A stretch of DNA of 64,000 nt, taken from Trichosphaerium sp. ATCC 40318. Taxonomy: Eukaryota > Discosea > Flabellinia > Trichosidae. The position numbers were made by a program, and so were the translations under genes. The notes beneath the pieces are model-generated. The model searched no databases. It saw only the letters and a list, made by a program, of their open reading frames with translations, and was not told where the DNA came from. The stretch is from contig JALMLS010000320.1 in NCBI GenBank assembly GCA_038496445.1, forward strand, positions 186,001-250,000, given 5' to 3'. Each line of letters opens with the position of its first letter. The first letter of the stretch is position 1. Below are positions 46,564 to 60,317 of the stretch, piece after piece.

Positions 46564-47099
46564 TACAATAAAACAAATCCCTATGAAAATAGAAACTTTG
46601 ATACAATGTTAGATATATGTGTAGGAAATTATAGTGTGTTACAGCAATTATACGATGTTTCTCAATTACTTTTTTGTTTTTGGAGCATGACGGTTTGTCA
46701 AAAAATTAGTTGATCTTGGTTTCTGATTTGTTCTAGAGGTAAATGCAAAATCGGGATTATTATACTGAACCCTCACTCTTCTGGCTCGCTACTAAAAAGA
46801 TACACAATATTTAACAATCTAAACGTCCTTATACACTACTGAGCTATCGTTATTTACCTGAATTTGACCGAACAATAAAAGAGACTGATTTTAGGCAGCT
46901 GTTTAGCTAGTTGCACCCAGTATTTTTTTGAAAGTTCATAAACTGGCATCTTTTGAAATTGACAATTTTCAAGCGTTTGCAATGCTCTGTCTGGATATGT
47001 ACTCTACTCAAGGCTTATGAACATCAAAAGGCAAACTACCACTGTGTTCTCACAAATGATTCATTTTTTTATTAATAGATGCGGTTGTTTGCTCAAAGA
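46564..47099. other. convergent 3' region
   Basis: No gene was seen between the surface-protein gene and the secreted-protein gene, which end facing each other. Confidence 0.4.
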
Positions 47100-48862
47100 T
47101 TACTTTTTAGCGATGGTACACGTGCACATTTCTCCACGGTATCCTACATGGAATGTAGCTCCTGGGTATCCTCTGGAAATGAAGTAACAATACCATTCAT
47201 CTGTTTCACATTGAATATCGCCACCTGAATCAGGGATCACAGCACATGGGAAAATAGCACAGCTTAACAAACACATAAGTCAATGAACGGCCGGTCGAAA
47301 AAAAAAATAGAGAAAATCACTGTGATCTTATTTAGAAAGCTGAAACGTACTCGCAAGCGCCGTTAATGATGCGAGGGGAAATGCAAACCAAGTCCATTGG
47401 TGGTGGCATCGTTGGAGGGACTGTTGTTGGAGGAAGTGTTGTTGGAGCAAGGGTTGGTGGAACTGTTGTTGGAGGGTTTTGGATAACAAGTGATGTTGGC
47501 GTTGGAGGTTCGCAGAAATCATCAGTACCAGATCTAAAATTTTAAGTGAATATAATTGGACATTGGTGAAAAGAGGCCAAGAAAGAAAAAAAAAAGCGCT
47601 CACCTGTCGCCACCAGAGTGAGAAAGAATTGGGAACATATCGTCTGTGATTGGTGTTCTGATTGTTCCTTGGATATTATCGACTTGACCACTGCCAGTCA
47701 ACTCAACGTTGACCATACAGACAACTTCTTCTCCATCTACCAGTTCGCCATTGAACTCTAGTGCGTTATTGTTTACTGTTTGTCCGGTCTGTGCAAAGAA
47801 GTTAGATACGAAAAAACCGCATTCAGTTAGGAAAAAAATACTGTTACGTACGACTTGTCCTGATCCCATACACATAACTGATGCTTCATCCATATCACCA
47901 AAGGTGTCGTCGAATTCAAAGGAAGCTTCGAACGTTTGGAGATCAGCAGGGATAGATTCGTAGTTGGAGCAAGTGAGCGATAATTTGATATTATCTCCTA
48001 CGGTCAAGCTATTAATATCGGCTCCACCAAGCGCTTCAACTGTGTGGCTAAACAAGAGTTAGTCAAATGAGGTTCTTTGCTGAAAATAAAAAACACGTGA
48101 CAAAAACGTGATAAAGTTGTGTTTTTTTTTTTGAGTTCGTTTTGATTGGCTGTTGTAGACGTACTAGCAAGAGATAGATGGTTGACAGCAAACGTATTGA
48201 ACGTTAACGTCTACGTTAGCGTCAGTACCAATGACATCAAAGTTGACAGAAGTGACATCACGGTAAGAGCTTGGATCGCCTTCATATTGAATACATACAT
48301 CGGTTGGGTCTCTAATATCAACAGGAAGTGGCAAGGCAGAAATCAAAGTTCCAGCACTGGCACTTTCAACTTCGACGGCCAAAGTCACAGCGTTATCAGC
48401 TTCGATAACGCGGATGTTCCAGCAATCTAACAAAAAGAAAGTAAGAAAAAAAAAAAAGATACGTCGGAGATCTGGTACAGAAAAGAATCTAAATGGGAAT
48501 AAAGTGAAGTAATATAACGTACCACACCCGTAACGGTTGAAGTTAATAGCTGGATCGAACCCAGTACCAGCAGGACCAGCGTAACGAGCTCTACAGCGTC
48601 CAACGACTGTAACATCGGTACTGAGGGCGAAGAAATTACTGACAATTGTACAAGAGGCTTCTAAAGAGTTTGCGCTACCCTCTGATCTTGTTACAGTCAA
48701 AGTACGCATGTCTCCAAGGATTCCAGCTCCAGTCACTATGTCGGTGACTTCTGGATTGACCTCATTGGCTGTTGCTTGCGAAAACGTTTCAAAAGTATCA
48801 AGTTGGTCTTGTGCCAATGAAACAGCAAGTAATACAGCTATACAAAGTAGGAGAAGCTTCAT
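47100..48862 (-). CDS. secreted Pro/Thr-rich protein, paralogue 2
   Basis: Six exons (48862-48523, 48426-48165, 48047-47852, 47788-47604, 47533-47351, 47262-47100) encode 442 residues. A signal peptide (MKLLLLCIAVLLAVSLAQ) is followed by paired-Cys motifs (GCDCWNIRV, CCQPSISCYH) at the same places as in the paralogue at 4.3-5.9 kb. A TTxPPTxxP stalk and a Cys-rich tail (CETDEWYCYFISRGYPG; GEMCTCTI) follow. Introns 1 and 2 have identical phases in both genes. The 63-nt intron 47851-47789 is extra and is an in-frame, stop-free multiple of three. No named family was recognised. Confidence 0.8.
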
Positions 48863-49027
48863 TCTTCTTTGTGGCGCAGATTTATTATGTTGTTTCTGTT
48901 TGTATCTAAAATCTCGCGTTGATTGTGATCTTTATGTGTGTACGCAGCAGAATAACTTAATTTTTTTTAGCAAGAAGACCTCTATTTTTATCGTGGGATA
49001 CACCTACGCTCCCCACGTGGCACACGC

Positions 49028-49620
49028 ATGGTTTTTATAATTTCGTACGATGTAAACTTAGAAAATACACCGGAGATATGCCCGTTGCTTTTCTACGCCA
49101 ACAGAACTTCGCAGCAATGCAAAACGCAAAGAAAAAGATACAAGTGTTTTTGTTACACAACACAAGATACAATGGATACGTTGTGTCTAAAACCTATTTT
49201 TTTAGGTTTGTTCCTACCACTTACAATGTTAACTCCTAGTTACAAACGGGCAAAAGGTAATCTTCACTGGTGTTAATGTGTACTATATCTGTTCCAGATA
49301 GTAATGTGAACCCAAAAATACCGGTGGAGCATTGGGATAAGGGCGAAAGTATAATTAAAGACATCTTTCAAAATCTCTGCGTATGATATCACGTGTAGTC
49401 TTATTATTATAACGTCTCGCCAAAAACTTTGTCTACAGCGCAGTTTTCGGAAATATACGGCGTAGAATTCACGCAACAAGACAAACAACAAATGCAAATA
49501 AGTTTTGATGAGTCAGTTTTTGAACAAGTTCGAAACGCTGTGAAGAAATCTGACTTTTTTTATAAGTTTTTTGAACCTCTTGCTTATTTTCAGCATCACT
49601 ACGCTTATCCTATATATTAA
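49028..49620 (+). CDS. uncharacterised three-exon gene
   Basis: Exons 49028-49256, 49298-49380 and 49444-49620 keep one frame and encode 162 residues. Exon 2 (NPKIPVEHWDKGESIIKDIF) and exon 3 (FTQQDKQQMQISFDESVFEQVRNAVKK; FYKFFEPLAYFQ) have clear coding character, while exon 1 is less certain. I do not recognise a family. The stop codon lies only 19 bp before the DIM1 start codon, so its 3' end must overlap the DIM1 promoter region. Confidence 0.55.
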
Positions 49621-49639
49621 CTCGCTTTTAAACTAAAAT

Positions 49640-51168
<1,529 letters not shown>

Positions 51169-51262
51169 AACACGTGGAATGTTCACCGTGTTGGCTTTTG
51201 GTGGAGGAAAAACCACAAAGAAAGATAAAAACATTTTCACAACATATTTTTGGTTTTCATAG

Positions 51263-51781
51263 CCTGAAGTCAACACGTGATTAAACCGATACTATCAAGC
51301 AACAATACTAACTGAAAACATTTTTTTTTTTTATTTTTTGATATTACTTGATCTAGAGCTAATGTCTGTTTAGACTTTTGCTTCTATTTAACAATAAAGG
51401 CATTCACTTTACTGCTTAAAGGTCTTTTAATTGATATCAACAAGCGATAAGCATGTATGTAAAAAAAAAAAAAATCTGATTTCACGCAACAGATGTCAAT
51501 TAAGCTTATTCTCCTACTACAACAATAACTCTGTTTCTCGAGTGTCTTGTCTGCCACAGTTTAGGTTATCCCTTTCAATGGCATTACAGACGAATTCATA
51601 CATGTATCATCCTTGCTCACTTTTTATTGTAAGTACGCTCAATATGTTTGCTGCGCGTAGGAGAGCACAGCGGTAGTACTTAGATAATCTTTGCAACTTG
51701 GCGAAGGGATTGAATAAATTTCATAAAAACGCTCGTAAATATTTGCTAATTCTCTGCGAACGACAACTCAACAAATAAACT
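51263..51781. other. intergenic
   Basis: No gene was seen. Several long A and T runs occur. It is upstream of the Cys-rich surface protein. Confidence 0.4.
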
Positions 51782-54710
51782 ATGTCACTGCATGTCATAA
51801 CGTTAGTTTGCATACTTGTTTGTCTAACTATTGGACAAACAAGCGCAAAATACGTCCCAACAAACAAACCAACGCCGTTGAGACCTTGCACGTTCTACGT
51901 CAATGAAACATCACCAATGAATACTACAGTACGCATTCAGAGTGATTTTGAATCGTTTTAGAAGCCTAACGCGTTTATTAGCCAGATGGTAGTCCACAAT
52001 ACCCTTATACATCAGTAAACACTTCTTTGCATGCCTGTGAAGTAGATGAAACAGAAAATAACAATGTAACGGATTGTGTTGTGTGTATTGGACGTACGTG
52101 TGTGTATACCGTAATGAACTTTCTTTGTTATCTTAACGCCGTCTGAAACAGATATGGTTTACGATCACTGGTATAAAGCCAACTACACTGCGATCAGAAG
52201 CGTGGTCTTTCAACCATGGAGAAATCAGTTAGGAGAGCAAAGATCATCGTTGCAGTTAGTGCGTCGAAGATCCAAAATACTCTGTTTTCTATTAAACGTT
52301 CGTAGAGTTTGCAAACGAAGTACTCGGTTAATGTTACTTTCATCGGTATGTACTCTACATATATTGTAGTCAGATACACTTTTTACTGATTTATTAACTG
52401 TAGGGATTGAGAGACTTCTAGTAGACTTAGTGCCAAGTGAAAAGAATATCCCAACTTTTTTGAATATGCAAATTTTAAATTGTACTGTGGTTAATAGTAC
52501 GTACTCTGTCATGAGTTCTTTTCACCTCCCACTAATGGTCGTCTTTAGTAATTCATCTCTATTTTTCACACGTAAAAATGTGTGTTAATGATACAGTGTT
52601 CTATCGTGGCGCAGGATTGCATACTGTTACAAGACTAGTAACAGTTGATGCTTTAATTAATAATGTGCTTTTCAAACCATTCTCAAAGCTCTCCTTGGAT
52701 ACAACAAGTGGTGACTTCTATTTTAATAATGTTTCTGTACTCTCCAGTGATGTTACACTTGATGGTACATTTTACATTAAAAGCAGACACTACTGTGTTT
52801 ATGAGCCTTTGAGTTTAAACAATGTTAGGGGACTTTGCTACTCTACATATTAATCAGAGTTATTTTGAGAATAATTACGGTTCTCATACTTTCCTTACAA
52901 ATACAATCTATGTTGAAGGAACAGAGTTCAAGTGTGATGTTCATGTACGTTAAACAAACGCGCACCTTTTGTTCTTTACATTTATTTTCTTGTGTAGCGC
53001 TGTGTTCGATTTGGCTATAGTTATTCTGATGTTTATGGTTATGTGAAGAATTCAACATGGAGTTTACTACCATCGTACGACAAAACTTTCTCCTTTTTTC
53101 CTTTCTTTCTTTTTTTTTTTTGCAACGAACTACAGAAGTATCGTTGTTGTGAAAACATTTAAATCCTTTTACTTTCTAAAGAGAAATCAGTTATCCTTGC
53201 AAAAAACCCGAGTTGTTATCCATGAATTGTTATCTGCGTGAGATAAGAGCTCCTCCCTTCTCAATTTATTTGTTATCCATGTGGATAACAACTATGGATG
53301 TTGAGTTATTTCGTGTAAAACAACTTAGACGCTTTACGTGAGATAAGTGACCCTATCGTCTAAATTTGTTGTTTATACATCCCAGAGGCCATCCTAGGAA
53401 CCTAGCCAAGCTACTACAAATTTGTTGTGAAATATAAGTAATTTTTTTAGTGGTTTTTTTTTTGTGAAGTAAAAATGTTCTGTGCCTCACGTCAAGTTTA
53501 GTTCTACTGCATTTATTTTAGGGCAAATTAATCCTTCAACTTTTGAAATTGACAATGTTATTATACAGTGTAAATATCAAGTACGGAAAAAATGAAGATA
53601 AAACAAAAATATGAATACTAACAATTTTTTTTTATTATCACCCAGACAACACACACTGAAACACTTATTTCTATTCAAAGTGGTTCTCTTAACACTGACC
53701 CAATTCTTGAAAATTGCAATAGTACGTACTATCAAAAGTAAAAAACGTTTCTTATGATGCACTAACACATTATTTTCTTTAGATTTTTGTGCACTTGGTA
53801 GTGTTAGACCAGAAATATATGAGAATTGCCAAAGATGCCCGTCAGGAACAATTTCATATTCCACTACAGCAAAAAAATGTGAACCCTGTCAAATAGGTAA
53901 TGTTTATCTCACATTATCATGCGCTACGTTGTTAACATTAATATAAAAAGGGTATGTTTCAAACTATGCTAGAACACAATGTACATCATGTCCAGCAGGA
54001 ACATTCAACGATGATCTGTGAGTTCTTTTTTAGATAGACCTACTTGCTTACTTTCACTTCTAGTGGGCAATCTATGTGTACTCCTTGTCCTTATGGAACT
54101 TATACACCAAATAACGGTTCAACTTATTGCTTTATATGTCCGTCAGGACATGCAGTGAATATTGAACATACTGCGTGTTCCAAATGTCCAGCTGGTATGA
54201 AGCCTTTTGTTGTTTTCCACAAACCAACCTCTAGGACAATATGAAAAAAACGGAGATTGTCTAATATGCACTAATGACCTTTTCTTGACTTCTGGGAAAG
54301 GGTACACGTCATGCAGTAAAGGTAGATACAGGTTTCCAGAATGAGAAAGAAAAAATTGATCTTTTTTGCCATTTTATTTTTTTGAGCGATAACTTGTTAT
54401 TCTCCATTACAAGATACTCAATTGTAGGGCAATTGACTGCCTTTATTTCGCTTATGACTTGTCATATAATTATAGTCACTTACACTTGCGAATGCATTGC
54501 CTTATTTTTGTTTTTAGTTGGTGTTCTTTTGGGTCTTTTTATATTTGTAGGAATTGGAACTATTATGATTTTGGTTTTTGGTACAATTCTTCGTTCTTAC
54601 CTTTCAGTGTTGTTGTGCCTTGGTTTTTAACTCGTTTATTAGCAGCTATAATGGTGAAAGTGTGTAAGAATAAGCATGGTGATACTGCTGAGTACTCAGC
54701 AGTTAACTAA
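51782..54710 (+). CDS. Cys-rich (GCC2/GCC3-like) single-pass surface protein
   Basis: A signal peptide (MSLHVITLVCILVCLTIG) leads into DGSPQYPYTSVNTSLHAC, like the cap of a beta-helix domain, and a beta-rich, N-glycosylated region. From 53780 four Cys-rich modules follow (CQRCPSGTISYSTTAKKC, CTSCPAGTFNDD, CTPCPYGTYTPNNGSTYC, CSKCPAGQY) of the ephrin-receptor/GCC2-GCC3 type. The last exons give one membrane helix (VGVLLGLFIFVGIGTIMILVF) and a basic tail (IMVKVCKNKHG). The region from about 53080 to 53520 is an unusually long intron. It looks like a sensor or adhesin of the same surface group as the genes at 30.2 and 43.9 kb (inference). Confidence 0.65.
53187..53356. repeat. cluster of TTATCC/GGATAA inverted units in a long intron
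   Basis: GTTATCC or GATAAC-like units recur at about 53190, 53215, 53230, 53245, 53271, 53283 and 53341. One near-palindrome is GTTATCCATGTGGATAAC (53271-53288). They lie inside an intron several times longer than the norm here. A small inserted element or a GATA-type regulatory cluster would both fit. Confidence 0.5.
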
Positions 54711-55782
54711 ACAAGTAATTGATTTATTGCTAAAAAAGTACATTCATACAAGTAGTTGTATGTAGCGTTAATGTATTTACAGAAAACAAATAATGTTGTT
54801 TGTAAAATAATAAAACCCACTACAATGATCATATTCTTAGACCACAAAATACTTTGCAATCTTTGATATGTGATATCAACAATATTCGAACTAATGAGAA
54901 AATCACGTGATAATTGGTGGGTCTGTGTAACAGAGGTATAGCAAGATGTATGTCTAAGTTAGGTCTATCTATTGTACATAAGTTATAGGTCGCTATATAG
55001 GGCTACACTTAGGATGTAGTAACCTTACTAGTAACTACGGTCCCACGGACGACCCCTTTGAGTATCGGATCATTAACTGAAAATCTTCATGTTACAACAT
55101 GAAATCATACTATTTTGGGCGATACGTTTGTCTAATCAACAGAAGCGTAAGTGTAACCAACTACTATCTCTCTGCTTAGTACTCTGGTGTACGAACCTCT
55201 AATTAGATACAGGTAGCTAACGTGTAGACTTTCCCTATTTGTAAACAAATCAAAAATAATAAAATACAAGCGTAGCAGGTAGAGTGTTACCAGTTAAATA
55301 TTTCCTATTGTGCACCCAAATATTAGTCGTAGCGTGCTACTACAGATAGTGGTTCTTGGAGGCCTCTACAAGTGTATATACGAAACAATTAGTATGGATA
55401 GTATGGACATACGTGACGCTGCAAGGATAACCACTACAAATACAAAAAATCACGTAATAAACATTTACAATAATTTCTTCCTTGTCAGTAATTGTGTAAT
55501 AGTGTTATGAAGTATTGACTACTCTTTGTATCAATACATGAATGAACTTTGACCACAGCACATACTTTTGCGCAAGTTTCCAGTCACTGGAACGAAAAAC
55601 ATAGTCGCTGATTGCAATAATTTTTTGTTATATTTTTCCTGAGTTTTTTGCTTGTGAAGTTGTTAAGCACTAATTTCTCCTTGAAGGGTCTATCAATCAC
55701 CACTCAACATCCCCTTACATTCTTCGAGGTAAACTGAGTGGTACTGAGGTGGGTACCGAACTATTTGTTTATTTTGTTCATA
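54711..55782. other. longest gene-free stretch
   Basis: Over 1 kb without a supported gene. Short frames (for example 55310-55510) have no family features. I looked for tRNA-like and rRNA-like pieces and saw none. CACGTG occurs near 54904. Confidence 0.4.
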
Positions 55783-56564
55783 ATGCTGACCAGTCCCAAT
55801 ACTGTGGTGTGCGAGGTATCATAATAAAGGCAAAGGTAGTTAACAACTCATATTAATAGAGATTAACTGCACAATCACGTGATTTCCATCTATTACACCT
55901 ACCAGTTGAGATCCAGCTAGATATTATAGATTTGGACTCATTTACATATTTTATATGGCCGCTTATGTCGAAACAGGCAGCAATGACCACAAGGTTTGAT
56001 GGTGAGATGAAAAAGCATGGAAAATGGGTTAGAAGGTTCAATAAGAAACTCGTAGAGCAAAACTACTGGAAACACGGCGTAAGAGAAGGAGAACACAAAG
56101 ATTGGTATTTCAACGGCCAATTGGAGACCCAGTGTAATTACATCAATGGTAAACGAGAGGGAGAATTCAAGGAATGGCATTTCAATGGCCAATTGGAGAT
56201 CCAATGTAATTACATCAATGGCAAACGAGAAGGGGAATGCAAACAATGGCATTTCACTGGCGAATTATATAGCCAGTTTAATTACCTCAATGGCAAACTG
56301 GAAGGTGAATACAAGCAATGGCATGACAATGGCCAACTGAGGGAGCGTTTTAATTACGTAAATGATGAGCGAGAAGGAGAATACAAACAATGGCATGACA
56401 ATGGCCAATTGCGCGTGAAGTGTAATTACATCAATGGTAAACAAGAAGGAGAATGCAAGGAATGGTATGCCAATGGCCAATTGGAGAGCCAGTGTAATTA
56501 CATCAATGGTAAACAACAAGGAGAAGGCAAACACTGGCGTGATAATGGCCAATTAATTGTGTAA
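55783..56564 (+). CDS. F-box-like protein with near-identical YwqK repeats
   Basis: Exon 1 (55783-55815, MLTSPNTVVCE) joins exon 2 (55860-56564) in phase 0 over a 44-nt intron, giving 245 residues. LLHLPVEIQLDIIDLDS is the F-box-like part and TTRFDGEMKKHGKWVRR the family linker. About seven repeats of 24 residues follow (GEFKEWHFNGQLEIQCNYINGK). The repeats are almost identical in DNA, unlike in the sister genes, pointing to recent expansion or gene conversion. Confidence 0.78.
56061..56560. repeat. 72-bp coding tandem repeats
   Basis: About seven units of 72 bp around AATGGCCAATTGGAG..CAGTGTAATTACATCAATGG. Adjacent units differ at only a few bases. Confidence 0.85.
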
Positions 56565-56758
56565 CATGATGTTCATTATTTTAAGGAGTTTGATGGTGGA
56601 ATACCACGTGGTATCCTTCCTGGTTTAGACGTTGCAAGGTCTGCTTGCCATCACTTAACATCCTTCTGAAGGAATAAATGTCAAGAAAAGTCAATTAAGT
56701 CAGCGTAACAGTCATTTTGTTACACATCAGTAGCGATCACACTGCACAATACCTAAAA

Positions 56759-58729
56759 ATGTTCGGAAGCGGTACAAGAAGAAAGAGAAGGAGATCTGGT
56801 GACGAAGATTACTCAACCGGTACGTTTTAAACCGAATAACCTGTTAAACGTATTTACTTGTTTAAAGGTCTCGAAAGTGATTTATACGCAGAACCAATGG
56901 GAGAGTGGTACGTCGCTTGGGTTTTACGACGTTTTAAAACAATTTTTATTTTTCCGCGTTTAATACTCACTCTAAACGTTAGTGGAACTATTCTGGATGA
57001 ACTAGTACGTGTTATAATATATAAAACAGAGAATTGATACATGAAACGTAATATTAAGCACGTGATAGATGAGACAAACGTGTGCGGAAGCATTTTTACA
57101 GCCGGTAGACTGGAAAGGTCTTAATCTTGTTTCTTATCCACGTATTGTTAAAAAACCAATGGACTTGGGAACTATAAAGAAACTACTAGACTCAAACCTA
57201 TTTGAAAGGTACGTCAACAGACTACAAGACAAGAAAGTATTCCCAAAAAAATTTTGAGAAATAAAACAAGCCATTTTCTGCACTAAACTAGATTGAAAAA
57301 ACACAAAAATTCTATGTTTGCAGCCTCTTTTCTTGTTATTGGGGAAATCGTTTGGGTTTTTTGCCCTTTTTTTGCGCCTTTTTTTCAATTAATGTTCATT
57401 CATTGTTTTTTTTAGCCCAGAGCATTTTGCAATTCACGTGCGCTTGGTTTTTTCAAATGCTTTACTATTCAATGCAAGGGTATGTATATTTATTATGCTG
57501 TGTTCTCCATGGCTTCTATTGCATAAAAGAACTCGAGAGAAGAAAGAGCTCTTTTGGTCAACGTTTTGTGCCAAAGTTTTTACGAATTCCAACTCTGTTG
57601 TCGCAGGTACTAACCTTAGCATTTATAGCACTCCCCGATTGGAAATGCCGCTGTTTTTTTGAACGATATTTTTGAGAAATCGTATGGCGCTTTGATTGAT
57701 AAATGGCTTCCTGGTGCAGAGGTACTTTTCATCATTTTGTTCTCGTACATAATTTGTACTAATATTTTGACGTATGTAAAGGCTTCAGGAACTCCAAGCG
57801 TTGCACCTGCACCCAAACGTAGACGTAAAGCATCAAATGCAACAGCTGCAGATAGCGAACTTAAAGGTCACATAGCTAAGTTACGTCAAGCAATCTTGGG
57901 CATGGATAAGACTGTCAGTGGTATAAAGGTATGTACCTTTGATAATTCCGGGATCAAGGAATCCTCTGACATACTTTAGGCTATGTACCAGACAAAGAAA
58001 AAGAAGCTGAAACGAATAACATTCACCAAACCACAAAAACCTTTGACATACAAAGAGAAGGAGAATTTATGCCATCTTATTGAGAAATTACATCCAGATG
58101 ATCTACCTGGTCTCTTAGCTGTTATCAGTCAAAAGCAAAATAAACCAGTACGTCATAACGAAACAAAAACATTTCACGTAACAGCGCTTTTAACGATCTT
58201 CTTTAAAAAAAAAGAAATTCACTTTTTTTGACTAAAGATGTGCTTGTAAAGCTATCACTTTGTACATGAATCTGATCATACGTCAGAACCATGTGCAAAC
58301 TAAAATTTTCTTGTTTAACATCAGAATCATGCGGTGCTCTAACCGTCATTCGTTTTGATGTTTTCAATTGAATTTTCGAGTGCCTCAACTAAAATATGAT
58401 ATCTAGGAGACAGAAGTCGTTATAGATATGGAAGAAATGGACATGTGGACTCTAATGAAGTTACAAAAATATGTACAACATTGCTTAAAGCATAACCATG
58501 CTTCAACATCAAATACCTCCACTTCAGGTACACGCACGTGTTAGCAAGACCATGCGAAATCATCTAATTGTTTTTCTCAGGTGCAAACCAAGGTACTGCA
58601 ACTACTGATGTTGTTGAGGCTTTAGAGGATCAAATACAAAGTAAGAAACAGTGTTTTTAAAAGTATTTATTCCGTGCTTATTTTCATGTAGATATAAAGG
58701 AGCAGCAATACATTGATGCATCACACTGA
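56759..58729 (+). CDS. BET-family bromodomain protein
   Basis: Eleven exons (56759-56819, 56868-56907, 56983-57004, 57069-57208, 57416-57479, 57629-57721, 57782-57928, 57980-58147, 58407-58527, 58581-58640, 58692-58729) encode 317 residues in one frame. A basic N-terminus (RRKRRRSGDED) precedes one bromodomain: FLQPVDWKGLNL; YPRIVKKPMDLGTIKKLL; and LVFSNALLFNA with the acetyl-lysine-binding Asn. Later PLTYKEKENLCHLIEKLHPDDL and VVIDMEEMDMWTLMKLQKYV form the extra-terminal (NET) domain. BET proteins read acetylated histones and recruit transcription regulators. A single bromodomain plus NET domain is the layout of plant GTE and many protist proteins. Animal BET proteins have two. Confidence 0.92.
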
Positions 58730-59118
58730 GCACTTTCAGGTTTTTTGGCTATAAAAAATACCCTTTGACTTGTAACACCTAAAATAAATGGTTGACTGTT
58801 ATTACAATGTTGTTTCTTTTATTCCAGAACGGTATTGGGACATTTAGAAAGGCGAAACTTGTTGAAGAAAACCAATGAATATGATCAAAAAAAAAATTGT
58901 TTGTTGTCGTCCATATCCAATAATATCAAGCTGTATTTCCACTGGAAGCGAGCTTAGATAGCTACACATTATCCATCTTTTGAAGCGTGATTACTTTGCG
59001 ACATAAAAGAATTGCTTCAATGATACTATCATAAAAATATTATTTGATATATTCAATCAAAAAAAAAGTGATTGATTAAAATTCTGTAGTCAAACAAAGT
59101 AGTTCTATACTACTACAA
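58730..59118. other. intergenic
   Basis: No gene was seen. An acceptor-like TTTATTCCAG near 58830 with a short open frame could be an alternative 3' exon of the BET gene, but nothing fixes it. Confidence 0.35.
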
Positions 59119-59952
59119 ATGGAAGAACACTCAGGAACAACTAATTACTTCGACCTTATCGCGCTCCCAGTTGAAGTAGTAGTTCATATTCTTAAACAAG
59201 GAACGCATACACTTCGCGCGGCCCAAACTTGTCGCCTCTTGAGAGATATCGTTCACAAATATGTTGGATACAACCACATCAATGTTATCCATACATCCAC
59301 AGTGCTAATGCTTGCTATGCGTCCTTTATTACTGCAAAACACGAGCCTTAGATTAAACAAGCATACAATGAATGATAATCATTTGCGTTTACTTAAAGGC
59401 GTACATACTATTAGCATGATTGATTGCACTCTAATAACGGATTATGGGTTCAAGTCGATGGCTGGCGTACATGCGATTTATCTATCAGAAACGAGCATAA
59501 CAGATGATGGGTTGGATGCGTTGGCTGGAGTACACACAATCTATTTAAATAGATGTGAACAAATTACAGACAAGGGCATCAAGACACTGGCGGGAGTACA
59601 CGATATTGATCTGTCACAAACGAGCATAACAGATGAAGGTTTGAAGGCGTTGGCAGGTGTACACACAATCTGCTTGTGTTGTTGCAAAGAAATAACAGAC
59701 AAGGGCATCATGACACTGGCGGGAGTACATGAGATTGATCTATCAGAAACGAGTGTAACAGATAAAGGCTTGAAGGCGTTGGCAGGTGTACACACAATCT
59801 GCTTGTGTTGTTGCAAAGAAATAACAGATAAGGGCATCATGACACTGGCGGGAGTACATGATATTGATCTGGCACTAACGAGTGTAACAGATGAAGGCAT
59901 CAAAGCGTTGGCTGGTGCACACAGAATTGCTTTATCGTATGCGACAGTATAG
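59119..59952 (+). CDS. F-box/leucine-rich-repeat protein
   Basis: One uninterrupted frame of 277 codons from ATG. Residues 10-50 (FDLIALPVEVVVHILKQ; AAQTCRLLRDIVHKYV) are an F-box. From residue 90 come leucine-rich repeats of about 21 residues with the pattern LAGVHxIxLxxxxxITDxGLKA. Two kinds alternate (CLCCCKEITDKGIMT and DLSETSVTDKGLKA), giving a 43-residue super-repeat. F-box/LRR proteins choose substrates for SCF ligases. The absence of introns is unusual beside its neighbours and may mean a retro-copy or transfer (inference). LAGVH-type repeats are also common in giant-virus and amoeba proteins (family knowledge). Confidence 0.85.
   Translation: MEEHSGTTNYFDLIALPVEVVVHILKQGTHTLRAAQTCRLLRDIVHKYVGYNHINVIHTSTVLMLAMRPLLLQNTSLRLNKHTMNDNHLRLLKGVHTISMIDCTLITDYGFKSMAGVHAIYLSETSITDDGLDALAGVHTIYLNRCEQITDKGIKTLAGVHDIDLSQTSITDEGLKALAGVHTICLCCCKEITDKGIMTLAGVHEIDLSETSVTDKGLKALAGVHTICLCCCKEITDKGIMTLAGVHDIDLALTSVTDEGIKALAGAHRIALSYATV
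59511..59915. repeat. 129-bp coding tandem repeats
   Basis: Two LRR units form a period of 129 bp (for example TTGAAGGCGTTGGCAGG at 59641 and again at 59770). Copies are almost identical over most of the unit. Confidence 0.8.
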
Positions 59953-60317
59953 CAGGTCTATTATCTTTTTAGAGCGCTACACATCAAGGGAATCACGGCT
60001 TTGTCGAATGGATAGTATGGACAAGTTATGGCAGCTCATACTTTTTACTTAGCAAGTTCACAAGAAGGAATGTCTTATCTTGACTTTGCCTAAATTGACA
60101 TATTGGTGATGTTAACTGTGTTGAATCCTCTTGCTTGTTGTAATACCATAAAAATATGTTTATTTGATTAGAGTGGTCTAGCGAGGGTATGAATATTTGA
60201 AGAATTCTATTTTGTCTTATGTCCTTTTTGACACAGTTCACTACACTAAAAAGGCAATTGACATTAGCTAATGTTCTTTCTATGTATTGTTAACGAATAA
60301 TGTGTCAAGGTGTATTC
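59953..60317. other. convergent 3' region
   Basis: No gene was seen between the F-box/LRR gene and the YwqK gene, which end facing each other. Confidence 0.4.

Noticed and set aside
54950-55100. Possible 5S or small nuclear RNA
   Set aside because: No conserved boxes or long stems were found on reading. I cannot support an RNA gene.
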